Source: Chloroflexota bacterium
Lineage (GTDB): Bacteria; Chloroflexota; Dehalococcoidia; Lucifugimonadales; Lucifugimonadaceae
NCBI GenBank assembly: GCA_029262735.1
Contig: JAJCYY010000070.1
Span: 1-52,637, forward strand
Direction of reading: 5' to 3'
DNA length: 52,637 nt
Under the pieces are notes generated by a model. That model did no database searches and was not told where the DNA came from. It worked only from the letters and a program-made list of their open reading frames with translations. Of this stretch, positions 40,966 to 50,370 are shown piece after piece. The translations under genes were made by a program, and so were the position numbers. Each line of letters opens with the position of its first letter. Position 1 is the stretch's first letter.

Positions 40966-42498
40966 ATGAATTCCAAAACGGCAGTGTTCTTACTGGCGAC
41001 GATCGCCATGACTATGGCCGGAATCACAGGTGGCGGTTCAGCGTCTGCAGACTTGTTCACGATCGAGCCCGGCGCGGCCCGATTTGAGCTTCCGGCGGCT
41101 AATACTGAGGCTCGTTCCAACCACACGTCTCCGAACGATCTCTGCCTCCCACTCGTTGTCGACGCCGACAACTCAGGATTCATTGACCACGTCGAGGCAG
41201 TCGAGGTAGTTGCTTTTTATTTGCTCGGTCGCTCCCATCCCGCTGTCGGTCGGCTACTTATGCGGGATGAAGTGGTGGAAGTTATCACACATTTTCTAAC
41301 TGGAAAACCTTCGAACTGCACCAATACACTTTCGATTAAAATAACGGTTTTGGGCACCGATGGAATGCCTTCAGGCGGGGCCACAGTTCGAGTCTATGAC
41401 GCAGACTCACCCCAACATCCCCCGATCTCAAATGTCGCGTTTACACCTAACCGACTGGACGGCCGAACCGATTCAACGGGTGAGATCGAATTTGCCAGCG
41501 TCACAGTATCCGCTGGTGAGCGGTGGTTGCTTGTAGCGTCGAACTTTGTCAACGGGCAGGGCTTCTTTGTGCACGAGACGCTAGAACCGCGACCAGATGT
41601 CGTGCTGGATGCGCGTTCTGGCGTCCCCGTTGATCTTTCGGCGGTCTCGCGAACAGGTGATCCGCTTCAAAGTCTCAGGTGGAGGGCTTCTAGTCCAGGA
41701 GCGCGGCCGTGGCCAAACCTCGTCGCGGATGCCGTCGGCGACAGCACGCAGGTTCATATCACTCCCGGGACGTACTACATAGAGGCAGTAAACCGGAACC
41801 ACTACCTTGTTGATGACTCGCTGAACATCACCGGTGCTTCAGGAGTCGTACTCGATCCGAGGACACAAGGAGCCGCAACGGTGGCGTTCGATCTGCCGCA
41901 AGTTGCCACGTTCTTCACAAAATTCTGGCGGTTAGGAACTTCATCGACCGCCTGCTGTTCACCCGAACAACTTGAGCCGGTCGTCGTAACTCCAGGGAAA
42001 TGGAACATCGATTTTGGTTTCCAGGTAGATTCAACCGATGGCTTTGACTGGCATTACGAATACGTTGTCAATCCAGACATGTTCGTGGCTATCGAACCAT
42101 GGCTAGGGTCCCTTTTCATGGGCACCCTGGAGGACGGTGACTCGATCACCGTGCGCGGTGACGGGACTTTAAACTTCGAATTTGAAACGCCGCCTGAGTC
42201 ACTGCCCGGTGATTCGTTAATCGTAAGATTCGCCATTGAGGATGCATTCGGAAATCCGCTTTCGTGGATTAGTAAATCGCCGTCCGGTGAGCCGTTTGAA
42301 CCAGTCGAACTGACTATTTCGGCCACACTCGTGAACTCAAGCCAGATTCCGGTGCTTGAAAGGGATCTGCCGCTCTGGGAACGCGGATGGCGTCTGGATC
42401 TGCCGGGAGATTTGCCTGCCGGTACATACCAGGTCCGAATAGGGCTTCCGAATCCTGATGGCCCGCTGGTCGGCACGGTAGACCTGGTAGTTCAATAG
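40966..42498 (+). CDS. Secreted protein with EF-hand/dockerin-like region, function unknown
   Basis: A 510-residue protein with a clear signal peptide (MNSKTAVFLLATIAMTMAG... cleaved near SASA). Residues about 45-100 contain DADNSGFIDHVEAVEVV, a calcium-loop-like sequence, and a second helical half (LLMRDEVVEVITHFLTG), resembling a dockerin or EF-hand pair. The remainder is beta-rich, with segments like carboxypeptidase-regulatory or Ig-like domains (ITVLGTDGMPSGGATVRVYD, PGTYYIEAVNRNHYLV, LPAGTYQVRIGLPNP). The open frame starts at 40918, but ATG 40966 begins the signal peptide. No catalytic motif is seen. Confidence 0.75.
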   Translation: MNSKTAVFLLATIAMTMAGITGGGSASADLFTIEPGAARFELPAANTEARSNHTSPNDLCLPLVVDADNSGFIDHVEAVEVVAFYLLGRSHPAVGRLLMRDEVVEVITHFLTGKPSNCTNTLSIKITVLGTDGMPSGGATVRVYDADSPQHPPISNVAFTPNRLDGRTDSTGEIEFASVTVSAGERWLLVASNFVNGQGFFVHETLEPRPDVVLDARSGVPVDLSAVSRTGDPLQSLRWRASSPGARPWPNLVADAVGDSTQVHITPGTYYIEAVNRNHYLVDDSLNITGASGVVLDPRTQGAATVAFDLPQVATFFTKFWRLGTSSTACCSPEQLEPVVVTPGKWNIDFGFQVDSTDGFDWHYEYVVNPDMFVAIEPWLGSLFMGTLEDGDSITVRGDGTLNFEFETPPESLPGDSLIVRFAIEDAFGNPLSWISKSPSGEPFEPVELTISATLVNSSQIPVLERDLPLWERGWRLDLPGDLPAGTYQVRIGLPNPDGPLVGTVDLVVQ

Positions 42499-42600
42499 TG
42501 GCGCCCGCCGCCACTGGTGCTCGACATGCTGCTACAGCGCAGGAGGCTCGCCCTGGGCCGGAACGCCTGTGGTGCATCTGCCTGCAGCAGCGCTACACTG

Positions 42601-42633
42601 CCGTGATCACCACGGCTACGTGCCGGATCACGG
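42601..42633 (+). promoter_or_regulatory. Nested hairpin abutting the ribosome-binding site of the DapA/NanA-like gene
   Basis: CCGTGATC (42601-42608) pairs with GATCACGG (42626-42633); inside it CACG pairs with CGTG around the loop GCTA. The 3' arm overlaps the first two bases of the Shine-Dalgarno GGAGGA (42632-42637). It could be a translational control hairpin or, as DNA, an operator for a GntR-type regulator. Confidence 0.5.
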
Positions 42634-42642
42634 AGGAACTAG

Positions 42643-43590
42643 ATGACGCCGCCAGCGACTAACGGTAGCCAGCCGATGAAAGAGCTTGAGTTCAAGGGCG
42701 TATTCCCGGCTCCGCCAACGCCAATATCGGAAGACGGCTCCGTCGGCGAACCGGCGCTGCGCGCATTGCTCGAAGACAACATAGCCAATGGCGTCGACGG
42801 CTTCTGGATGGCCGGCAGCACCGGTGAAGGCCCGATTCTCACCGAAGATCAACGAGAAACGGTTGCACGGGTCTCTGGCGAAGTCACGCAGGGCAGAGCA
42901 CTGGCGATCATGCACGTTGGCGCTATCAGCACTGCAAGCGCGGCAAAGGCGGCAAAGCAGGCGAAAGTGTACGGATGCGCCGCCGTGTGTTGCGTGCCAC
43001 CGATCTTCTTCCGGTCGTCCGAGCGATCACAGATCGACCACTACAAGGCCGTTGCAGACGCCGCAGATGGCCTGCCGTTCTTCGTCTACAACCTGCCTCA
43101 GCTAACACAGGTGGAGACGGTACCGGCGCTAATGGAGAAGTTTATGGCGGCCGTGCCGTCTATTGTTGGTCTGAAGCACTCAGCGGTGAACTTTGGTGAC
43201 ATCAGGACCTTCGCTGACATGGGCCTGAAGTGTTTCTCTGGCAACGGAGCGCTACCGCTTCCGGCCTTGACGATGGGAGCGGTGGGCACAGTTGACGCGC
43301 CGCCTTCGGTTGCGCCGTGGCACTACGCAGAGCTGTTCGCCGCCTGGGAGCGAGGCGACTTTGCAAGGGCACAGGAGCTGCAAGATGGAGTGGCTGAGAT
43401 CGTCGATGTCGTGCGGATGTTCGGAGCGCCGTCGGATGTAACGAAGGCGATCCTGTCTGAGCGACTCGGCATTGACTGCGGACGGTCGATCCCGCCGGTA
43501 GAGAGGCTCACGGATGAGGAGCGCGCCGATGTGATGCGGCGGGCACGAGAACTCGGCCTGACAGAGCGTCACGCCGGTGTTGGCGTTTAG
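42643..43590 (+). CDS. Dihydrodipicolinate synthase/N-acetylneuraminate lyase family protein
   Basis: A 315-residue class I aldolase-type enzyme. The Schiff-base lysine is K178 (IVGLKHSA), the catalytic tyrosine Y149 (FFVYNLP), and the carboxylate-binding motif GSTGE is at 58-62. The Asn-Leu-Pro after the tyrosine and the lone context, away from other lysine-synthesis genes, favour a catabolic lyase (sialic acid, 2-keto-3-deoxy sugar acid or hydroxyproline derivative) over lysine synthesis. ATG start with GGAGGA five bases upstream. It is flanked by a hairpin before and an intrinsic terminator after, so it is probably monocistronic. Confidence 0.9.
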   Translation: MTPPATNGSQPMKELEFKGVFPAPPTPISEDGSVGEPALRALLEDNIANGVDGFWMAGSTGEGPILTEDQRETVARVSGEVTQGRALAIMHVGAISTASAAKAAKQAKVYGCAAVCCVPPIFFRSSERSQIDHYKAVADAADGLPFFVYNLPQLTQVETVPALMEKFMAAVPSIVGLKHSAVNFGDIRTFADMGLKCFSGNGALPLPALTMGAVGTVDAPPSVAPWHYAELFAAWERGDFARAQELQDGVAEIVDVVRMFGAPSDVTKAILSERLGIDCGRSIPPVERLTDEERADVMRRARELGLTERHAGVGV

Positions 43591-43597
43591 TTTTTTC
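43571..43597 (+). terminator. Intrinsic terminator overlapping the stop codon
   Basis: ACGCC-ggtgtt-GGCGT followed by TTAGTTTTTTC. The stem is in the last codons of the DapA/NanA-like gene and the T-run directly follows the stop codon. The next gene converges. Confidence 0.6.
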
Positions 43598-43706
43598 TTC
43601 GCCCGACTCAAGTGGTGACTGTTGGAATTGCGACTTGTGTCGGAAGATGGCTTCTTATGACGACTGGGCCGTCACCGGGCGTGCCCCTGCCCATAAACAG
43701 CATTCG

Positions 43707-44861
43707 TCAGCTCCCCCTTCGCACCGCGTCTTCACCGAACCGGCCTCGCACCGCGTCGACTGCGCCGCTGATTGCGCTGTCTTTTTGTGGATTGCTGTCC
43801 AGTAGTGACAGCTGTGCCGCCGGTTCGCCCAGACCCGAAACGGATACGCCAAGCAGTCTCACCGCGCCCGCCCGCTCGCGCAGTGTCTTCTTCAGTAAGG
43901 CCTGCGCTGTATCGCTTATTGCATCGTCGCCATCAGCCGCCTGTTGGAGCGTCGTCTGGCGAGTGACGGTCGTGAAGTCCGGGTAGCGCAGCTTCAGGCC
44001 AACATTTCGGGCATGCATCCCGGAGCGTCGCAGCCTGCGCCCAACGCGCTCCGACAGACGCCCAAGCACGTTCAGCATTTCGTCGACGGAGGTCACATCC
44101 TCGGAGAAGGTTGTTTCGGCGCTGATCGACTTCGACTTCGCCCGCGTTTGGACCGTTGAGTTGTCCACTCCCCTGGCGCGCAGCTGAAGCCATCCGGCCA
44201 CGTTCGGACCGAGCGCGCGCCGAATCGGACCGACGGGATGCGCCGCAAGCTGGCCCAGTGTTTCGATGCGGAGCGTGGCGAGCGCCTCGGCGGATTTCGG
44301 GCCGATTCCCGGCAGCGCCCGCACCGGCTTCGACGCCATGAACACCTCGACCTCTTCCGGCAGCACCTCGAACACGCCGTCCGGCTTCGCATCTTCGGAG
44401 GCCATCTTCGCAACAAGCCTGCTGGGGCCAATGCCTATTGAGACGTTGATGCCGACGTCTTCCCGAGTGCGCCTGCGGATCTCCTCGGCCACCTGCTTCG
44501 GCTTTCCAAACAGCCGCTCGGAGCCGCTCATGTCGAGATATGCCTCGTCGATCGACACGCCCGCGACTACGGGCGTGAAATCGTCCAGGATGGCAAAGAA
44601 GCGCTTGCTGAACTCGCTGTACTTTTCGCGGTGACCGCTCAGGTAGACCGCATGCGGGCAGCGTCGGCGGGCAACAGCCATTGGCTGTGCTGAGTGGACA
44701 CCGAACTCGCGAGCCTCGTAGGAGGCGGTTGCGACTACGCCGCGATTGCCGAGACCGCCGACTATGACCGGCTTCCCGATGAGCGCAGGATCGAGGACGC
44801 GCTCAACCGCGACGTAGAAGGCGTCGAGGTCTGCGTGGAAGATCGTTCTCTGCTGACTCAC
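43707..44861 (-). CDS. dinB: DNA polymerase IV (Y-family translesion polymerase)
   Basis: A 384-residue Y-family polymerase. Catalytic acidic residues are in IFHADLDAFYVAVE and VSIDEAYLDMSG; the GIGPSRLVAKMASEDAKPDG and LPGIGPKSAEAL (helix-hairpin-helix) blocks are typical. The little-finger domain follows (SKSISAETTFSEDV). The C-terminal QLSLL (about residue 355) is a beta-clamp-binding motif. GTG start. It is normally induced by DNA damage; I see no certain SOS box in the short upstream gap. Confidence 0.95.
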   Translation of the reverse strand: MSQQRTIFHADLDAFYVAVERVLDPALIGKPVIVGGLGNRGVVATASYEAREFGVHSAQPMAVARRRCPHAVYLSGHREKYSEFSKRFFAILDDFTPVVAGVSIDEAYLDMSGSERLFGKPKQVAEEIRRRTREDVGINVSIGIGPSRLVAKMASEDAKPDGVFEVLPEEVEVFMASKPVRALPGIGPKSAEALATLRIETLGQLAAHPVGPIRRALGPNVAGWLQLRARGVDNSTVQTRAKSKSISAETTFSEDVTSVDEMLNVLGRLSERVGRRLRRSGMHARNVGLKLRYPDFTTVTRQTTLQQAADGDDAISDTAQALLKKTLRERAGAVRLLGVSVSGLGEPAAQLSLLDSNPQKDSAISGAVDAVRGRFGEDAVRRGS

Positions 44862-44963
44862 GTTGTTGACCTGCGGGACTGCCAGACGTGTGCCGTCCCG
44901 GCGTGTGTCAATTTTACCGGTGAATGGGGCAGAGCCTGAGCGGTTGTGGCAGGAAGGCCGCGG

Positions 44964-46420
44964 CTAACGAAGATAGGTAACGGCGTTAGCTGACATGGTC
45001 CAGGGTCCGGAGCCGCATGAGCCCGACTGGACAGAATCTATGCGGAGAGTCGTCTTGTCCGGCATGTCGATCAGTAGCGACAGATCTTGAAAGATGTCAC
45101 CCCAGCGGTCTTTCAGTCCTTCGTAGCAAAAGACGCCTGCGCCCGGAGTGATCGATGCGAAGTGCCGATTCACATTACCGTCCACAGCAGGGACGAAGCG
45201 GTAGACGTTGGACTGCACGCCCGGTACCGCACTGCCGATAGAAAAGACAGGAATTTCTGGCTCGATATTGTCGAAAACGAGTGCGATGTTCTGGTCTTCG
45301 ACGGCGAACTTGTCGGGTGTCTTGAACCAGCGACCCTGCGCGGTTCCGGGCAGGTCCATATCGACGATTCCGCATACTGGCGTCGACGTGCGATGGATTT
45401 TGCTTGTTCCGAGTAGCTGCTCGAACTGAGTCCTCTGTGCATCGTCGTAAAGGTTCAGCGGACAATCTGGGACGCGAGTAACGAACCCGGAGTTTCGCGA
45501 CTGGTCGGATGGCCGCGAAGCACCGAAGTCGAACGCCGCGGCACGCCCTGATGTGTACGCGATCAGCTCTCCTGATTCGACGCTCCAGTCAGGCGAGTAC
45601 TCGCACCGCTCGACGCTGAAGTCCCCTGTTGAATAGCTGTTGCACCAGTTGGCTTTGGAGCCGTCCACCAGCGCCTGGAGCCGGTCTGACAACGGGCCGA
45701 TGTGACCGTAGCGAATCCAGATGCCGTCGCAGACTTCCAGTCGGAGATCGAACTCCTGATACGACTCCTGAACACCGGACAGGGTTGAAACCACGTTCGC
45801 AAGAGCCAGCGAAGCGACGCGTGCATCTGCCGCCGCGTACACCTTCTGCGCCGTAAAGACACGGCCGTCGCCGAAGACTCCATCGGTCCCACCCGTCTCG
45901 ATCCACGGCAGCGCGAAATACATGTGGCCGGTTGGGAAGGTGTGGGAGGGTGGAGCGACGTTTCCAAGCGGAACGATGTGTCGATACGTGCCGTCGTCCA
46001 TTGGTGGACTGGTGAGAACGGGGCCAGTGCCGCAGGATGCGAACGACGGAGTGGGCGTTGGCAGAGAGATTGTTACGGGCCGCGTTGAGCCGGGTGTTGC
46101 AGCGCCGGAGCTTTCGGGCATGGGCGTAACGACGCGCTGTGAAATGGTGGGGATGGGCTGTGTGCCTGGTCGCGAGGAGGCGTTGCTGTGGATCGCGAAT
46201 TGTGCGGAGCCGAACTGCTGGCGTCAGAAGTCGCAGCGGGTGAGCGAGCAGGTGCCGGGGACTCTCGCTCAGAATCGGTGTTAGAAACAGGCGTTAGGGT
46301 TGGTGTGGCGGTAAGTGCAGGCGTATCGGCCGGGTTCGTCGCCTCTGCGCTACATGCGACGACCGCCATGAGAGCACTCATCACGGCTGTCACTACGATC
46401 GATTGTGTTCGTCCCGGCAT
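44964..46420 (-). pseudogene. Frameshifted lipoprotein with a possible M23-like domain
   Basis: Two overlapping minus-strand frames make up one apparent gene. Frame A (46420 to about 46180) encodes a lipoprotein signal (VMSALMAVVAC, then a Thr/Pro-rich linker). Frame B (to 44964) encodes the body but has no signal of its own, being open only from a stop near 46228. Joining them within about 46130-46228 gives a plausible protein of around 480 residues. The body has PSHTFPTGHMYFALP and IWIRYGHIGPLSDRL, which recall the H-x-H and HxD motifs of M23-like duplicated-hybrid folds, and four or more cysteines. The break could be a real mutation or a sequencing/assembly error; the GC-rich Pro/Ser linker is a place where either is likely. 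Function is uncertain. Confidence 0.6.
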
Positions 46421-46541
46421 CTCAGGCCCACCGTTCTCAAATCATGTTGAAACGACAGGTCTGTTTCAGGTAGGCGGAAATCGACAGAAGCGACTGGCTG
46501 AATGTGCTCAGGACGATCACGGTGTAGGAACATCTGTGGCA

Positions 46542-47945
46542 TCACTCCGAAGTCGTCAGGTCACCAGCGTTCCAGCCGATCTCTTCGTCGGCAATCATGA
46601 AGTTTCGGTCGATGAAGACCTCTTCCGGAAGGCCGCTCGCCGGGTCGAACTGTGCCCTGATCGAGGCCGCGCCCTGGTCGATGGCTTCCTGGATTCGATC
46701 AAACAGCGCATCGACGGTCACAAAGTCATCGCTGAACTGCTCACTCACCGGCTGCCCGTCTTCGACGCGGATAACCTCGGTCACCGCTCCATTGCGCACG
46801 GTGACCGTGACCCGCGCTACGAACTCTTGTATGCAGAAGCACTGCCAGTTGAACTGGAATGAGTAGTTTTCAGGGTTGAAAGACTCCCAGCGGGCGCGGG
46901 CTGCGTCGAGCTCATCCTGGAGTTCACTGTGGACATCCACCACGGTCAACTCGTCGATGAAGAATGCCTCTTCCTCATCGAACAGGTTGAGTATCGGGTT
47001 GAACCGTGCGATCAACGGAAATCCGGTCTCGGCGTCGAACCGAAGCTCGGCGAACTCGGGATCGCGATTTAGCCGCGTCGATATCCAGTTGAAAAGCTCA
47101 GTAACGGTCTGGTACTCGAGACCGGGAACGGCGTCGACCGGAGCGCCTGTCACCGCGTCGACAGTCGAGGTGATCTGGCCGCCCTCAACAGTGATGCGTA
47201 CTTGTCTGTTGGCCTCCGACGGACAGAAGCACTCCCAGCGGAAGACGAACTCGTAGCTCTGCGGACCCGAGTCGAACCAGTGGAAATGAGCGGCATCCAG
47301 GTCCAACCTGAGTTGCTCGAGGTCGATCGACTGCGAACCGACCCGGAAGTTTGTCGCCCTGAACGACAACTCGTCATCTATCGCACCGACAATCTGGTCG
47401 AAAGAGGCGCTGATCGGATACGCAAGATCATGCTCGAACTGGACCGAGAGAACCATTGCACCCTCGGTGTCGAGAACCGTCTGTACTCGATCGAAAAGCT
47501 CGTCAAGTGTCAGGTGTGGTCCGAATTCGCCGTCGACTCGTGGCAGACCGGTCACAGGATCGGTGATGCTAACGACCTGACGCCCCTCGACACTGATCCT
47601 TGTTGCCTGACCTGACTGTGGGCAAAAGCAGAGCCAGGTCAGGTCGAACTGGTAGGAATCAGGCCGGTTCGAGTTCCAGCGCGCACGAGCCGAATCGAGA
47701 GCCACCTGCACCTCGGTCTGAGTAGGTGTTGCGGTTGGCACTATGGGACTTGGCGTTGGTGTTGGCGGTCCGGGAGGCGGGGTAGAGGGCGCCCCGGCAG
47801 TTGGCGTTGGAGTTGCAACGGACGGAGGTGTTGAAGTCGGCTCGGAGGCAGGTCTGTCGGACCCACATGCAACGGCGACGGTCGCCAACGCCGCAAGCAG
47901 CGATGCCAACAGTAGTTTTGAATGGAACAGTCGAAGCAAACCCAT
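46542..47945 (-). CDS. Lipoprotein with three DUF6174-like repeats
   Basis: A 467-residue exported lipoprotein. The signal ends in VAVAC with lipidated C27, followed by a Thr/Pro linker (about 30-78). Three tandem domains of about 131 residues follow, each opening with a helix (LDSARARW, LDAAHFHW, LDAARARW), then YxFxxxWxCFC at residues 106-108, 239-241 and 369-371, a VxVxxGxV strand with a VTGxP or EDGQP turn, a helix VxELFxxI, and a closing beta pair ending in a FIDEL- or FMIADEE-like strand. These are features of DUF6174. The CFC pairs may form disulfides outside the cell. Function is unknown. Confidence 0.8.
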   Translation of the reverse strand: MGLLRLFHSKLLLASLLAALATVAVACGSDRPASEPTSTPPSVATPTPTAGAPSTPPPGPPTPTPSPIVPTATPTQTEVQVALDSARARWNSNRPDSYQFDLTWLCFCPQSGQATRISVEGRQVVSITDPVTGLPRVDGEFGPHLTLDELFDRVQTVLDTEGAMVLSVQFEHDLAYPISASFDQIVGAIDDELSFRATNFRVGSQSIDLEQLRLDLDAAHFHWFDSGPQSYEFVFRWECFCPSEANRQVRITVEGGQITSTVDAVTGAPVDAVPGLEYQTVTELFNWISTRLNRDPEFAELRFDAETGFPLIARFNPILNLFDEEEAFFIDELTVVDVHSELQDELDAARARWESFNPENYSFQFNWQCFCIQEFVARVTVTVRNGAVTEVIRVEDGQPVSEQFSDDFVTVDALFDRIQEAIDQGAASIRAQFDPASGLPEEVFIDRNFMIADEEIGWNAGDLTTSE

Positions 47946-48164
47946 GTAGTCGGTCCTGTTCAGAGATTAGCGTTCACAGGATAAGACGTTGCGCAGATCG
48001 GGATTGTTCCACGATGCTGAGTGCTTTGTGAGGGCGGCAGTATCGGGCTCTGGCGCGATACTGGTGACACAGCTTGATCCAGAAGTCAGCGTGAAGCTTC
48101 GCAAAGTGTCCGGATAAACCACCTGGCGGGCGAAAATGTCCAGCCGAACGGGCGGGAGTGTGAA

Positions 48165-49178
48165 TTGACAGACAGGCCACTGATCGGAATTACGATGGGC
48201 GATCCCTCAGGCATTGGCCCCGAGGTGGTTGCGGCGGCCCTGCAGCAGAGGTCGTTGTACGACGGCATGCGGCCGTTTGTTCTCGGGACGATGAAGGACG
48301 TGCAACGAGCACTTGAAGTGGTAGGTGCAGACGACCGCGTCCAACCAATAGATAAGCCAGCCGATGCCGCCGGAAAGCCTGGCGTGATCGAAGTGCTGTC
48401 TGGCAGTTACGCTGGCGGGTTCGAAGACACTGTCTTTCCCGTAGGTGAACTGTCCGCCGAATCCGGCGCTGCTTCTCACCACTGGGTCGAAACTGCGGCG
48501 AAGATGTGCCTTTCCGGCGAGATTGCGGCAATGGTCACCGCGCCGGTGAACAAGGAAGCCTGGCAGATCTCGGGAAGCGCCGACCTCGGCCACCAGGAGG
48601 TGTTCAAGCGGCTTACGAACGCACAGACGGTTTACACGATGCTGGTGAGCGGAAAGCTGCGCTGCATGCATCTTTCGACGCACAAGCCGCTGATCGAGGC
48701 GTGCAAGTTCGTGACGACGGAAAACATACTCACGGCTACGCGAATTACGCACCAAGCGTTCAAGAGCTGGGGTTTTGATTCGCCTCGCATTGCCGTCGCC
48801 GCTTTGAACCCGCATGGGAGCGACAATGGGCTGATCGGCGACACTGAGGCGAAGGAGATAAGGCCTGCTGTCGAAGCGGCGGTTGCCGAGGGAATCAACG
48901 CTACGGGGCCGCATCCGGCGGATTCAGTGTTCAACCAGGCACTGAACGACAGGTTTGACGTCGTTCTGGTCATGTATCACGACCAGGGACACATCGCCAT
49001 CAAGGTTCACGGTTTCGAGGAGAGCATCAGCGTGAACCTCGGAATTCCGTTCATCAGGACGTCGGTCGATCACGGCACGGCGTTCGACATCGCAGGACAG
49101 AACAAGGCCGATTCGACGAGTATGGTCGAGGCGATGAGGCTGGGTTCAGCACTGGCGGCGCGCAAAGGCATTGCGTAG
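48165..49178 (+). CDS. pdxA: 4-hydroxythreonine-4-phosphate dehydrogenase family (PdxA/PdxA2)
   Basis: A 337-residue NAD-dependent dehydrogenase. It shows ITMGDPSGIGPEV at the N-terminus, VTAPVNKEA, metal-ligand histidines in LSTHKPL, ALNPHGSDNGLIG and MYHDQGHIAIK, and RTSVDHGTAFDIAG near the end. In PLP synthesis PdxA oxidises 4-phospho-hydroxythreonine; close relatives (PdxA2) act on 4-phospho-D-threonate or D-erythronate in sugar-acid catabolism, and sequence alone does not settle which. TTG start with GGGAG six bases upstream. No other PLP-synthesis gene is in the window. Confidence 0.88.
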   Translation: MTDRPLIGITMGDPSGIGPEVVAAALQQRSLYDGMRPFVLGTMKDVQRALEVVGADDRVQPIDKPADAAGKPGVIEVLSGSYAGGFEDTVFPVGELSAESGAASHHWVETAAKMCLSGEIAAMVTAPVNKEAWQISGSADLGHQEVFKRLTNAQTVYTMLVSGKLRCMHLSTHKPLIEACKFVTTENILTATRITHQAFKSWGFDSPRIAVAALNPHGSDNGLIGDTEAKEIRPAVEAAVAEGINATGPHPADSVFNQALNDRFDVVLVMYHDQGHIAIKVHGFEESISVNLGIPFIRTSVDHGTAFDIAGQNKADSTSMVEAMRLGSALAARKGIA

Positions 49179-49312
49179 ATCGTGTACACGGCGACTTCCC
49201 AATAGGCGTGTTTTCCGCACTTGGCGTGAACGGGGTGAATGGCGTTCAATGACTTGTGGTGACAAATCGCCGAACAATTCCTGTAACTGATCGCACAGGC
49301 AGCGCAGAAAAA

Positions 49313-50113
49313 ATGAACATTGGATTTATTGGCGGCGGTGTAATGGCGGAAGCTATCATCGCCGGAATACTCGACTCCGGCCTCAATGCGCAGGTTACCG
49401 TCGGTGAGCCGGTTGCAGCGCGGCGAGATGCGCTCTCGAAGCACAACGGACTGACCGTGACAGCGGATAACGCCCAGGCTATTTCCGGCGCCGAAATCGT
49501 GGTGCTTGCGGTCAAACCGCAGCAGTTCGACAGCGTCGCTGACTCGCTGGCCGACGTACTAGAGGAAAACCAGACCGTCCTGTCGATCATGGCGGGCGTG
49601 AAGATGCATTCGATTGGCCTGAAGCTGAATCACCGCAGGCTGATCCGGGTAATGCCGAATACACCTATGCAGGTGCGACAGGGCATTTCTGCCTGGACTG
49701 CGACGGACGAAGTGCCGGACGAGGTTATCGACTTTACCGGCAAGATGCTGGGTGAGCTGGGGGACGAGTTGAAGTTCAGTGACGAGCGATATGTAGACAT
49801 TGCGACCGCCCTGAGCGCGAGCGGCCCCGCGTACGTTTTCACATTTATCGAATCGCTTGCGGATGCTGGAGTGAAGCTGGGGCTTCCTTCCCATGTGGCA
49901 CAGCACCTGGCACGGCAGACTGTGTTGGGAAGCGCCGCGCTTGCAAAGGAGACTGGCAAGCACCCGGCTGAGCTGCGGAACATGGTGACTTCGCCCGGAG
50001 GCACCACGGCGGCCGGGCTGCATGCACTGGAAGAAGGCGCATTCAGAGCCACGGTCACGAACGCTGTTGAAGAGGCTTTTTTGCGCGGCGAAGAGCTGTC
50101 GGAAGGCAAGTAA
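49313..50113 (+). CDS. proC: Pyrroline-5-carboxylate reductase
   Basis: A 266-residue NAD(P)H-dependent reductase that makes proline. It has the Rossmann motif IGFIGGGVMAEAII, VVLAVKPQQ, the RVMPNTPMQVRQG block and the C-terminal dimer/active-site motif ALSASGPAYVFTFIESLADAG and MVTSPGGTTAAGLHALE. ATG 49313 is chosen because it gives the standard N-terminus; the frame opens at 49256. Its stop codon overlaps the start of the YggT gene (TAATG). Confidence 0.95.
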   Translation: MNIGFIGGGVMAEAIIAGILDSGLNAQVTVGEPVAARRDALSKHNGLTVTADNAQAISGAEIVVLAVKPQQFDSVADSLADVLEENQTVLSIMAGVKMHSIGLKLNHRRLIRVMPNTPMQVRQGISAWTATDEVPDEVIDFTGKMLGELGDELKFSDERYVDIATALSASGPAYVFTFIESLADAGVKLGLPSHVAQHLARQTVLGSAALAKETGKHPAELRNMVTSPGGTTAAGLHALEEGAFRATVTNAVEEAFLRGEELSEGK

Positions 50114-50370
50114 TGGACGCCGGTCAGTTGGTTGGCATCATCGCGACGTTCATGGAAGCTCTAGCCTTCCTGCTTGTGGCTCGCGCCCTGGTTTCGTGGT
50201 TTCCCGATCTGCGGCGCCATCAAATCGTTCAGCTTCTTTTTGACGTTACGGACCCGATCGTCGAGCCGCTGCGAAAGATCATCCCGCCAATCGGCGTTCT
50301 GGACCTGAGTCTGATGCTGACAGTGTTCGTACTTTTCGCCCTAGCCGAGGCGCTCAGAGCCGCTGTCTGA
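50113..50370 (+). CDS. yggT: YggT family membrane protein
   Basis: An 85-residue protein with two hydrophobic segments (about 7-27 and 60-83) separated by the family's SWFPDLRRHQIVQLLFDVTDPIVEPLRKIIPP region. The W-F-P and TDPIVEPLRK motifs are typical of YggT/Ycf19. It overlaps proC by one base, a common yggT-proC pairing in bacteria. The function is linked to osmotic or cell-division processes but is not well defined. Confidence 0.93.
   Translation: MDAGQLVGIIATFMEALAFLLVARALVSWFPDLRRHQIVQLLFDVTDPIVEPLRKIIPPIGVLDLSLMLTVFVLFALAEALRAAV

Noticed and set aside
46073..46420. Stand-alone 115-residue lipoprotein
   Set aside because: It has only a signal and linker and ends in junk; it fits better as the 5' part of the frameshifted gene.
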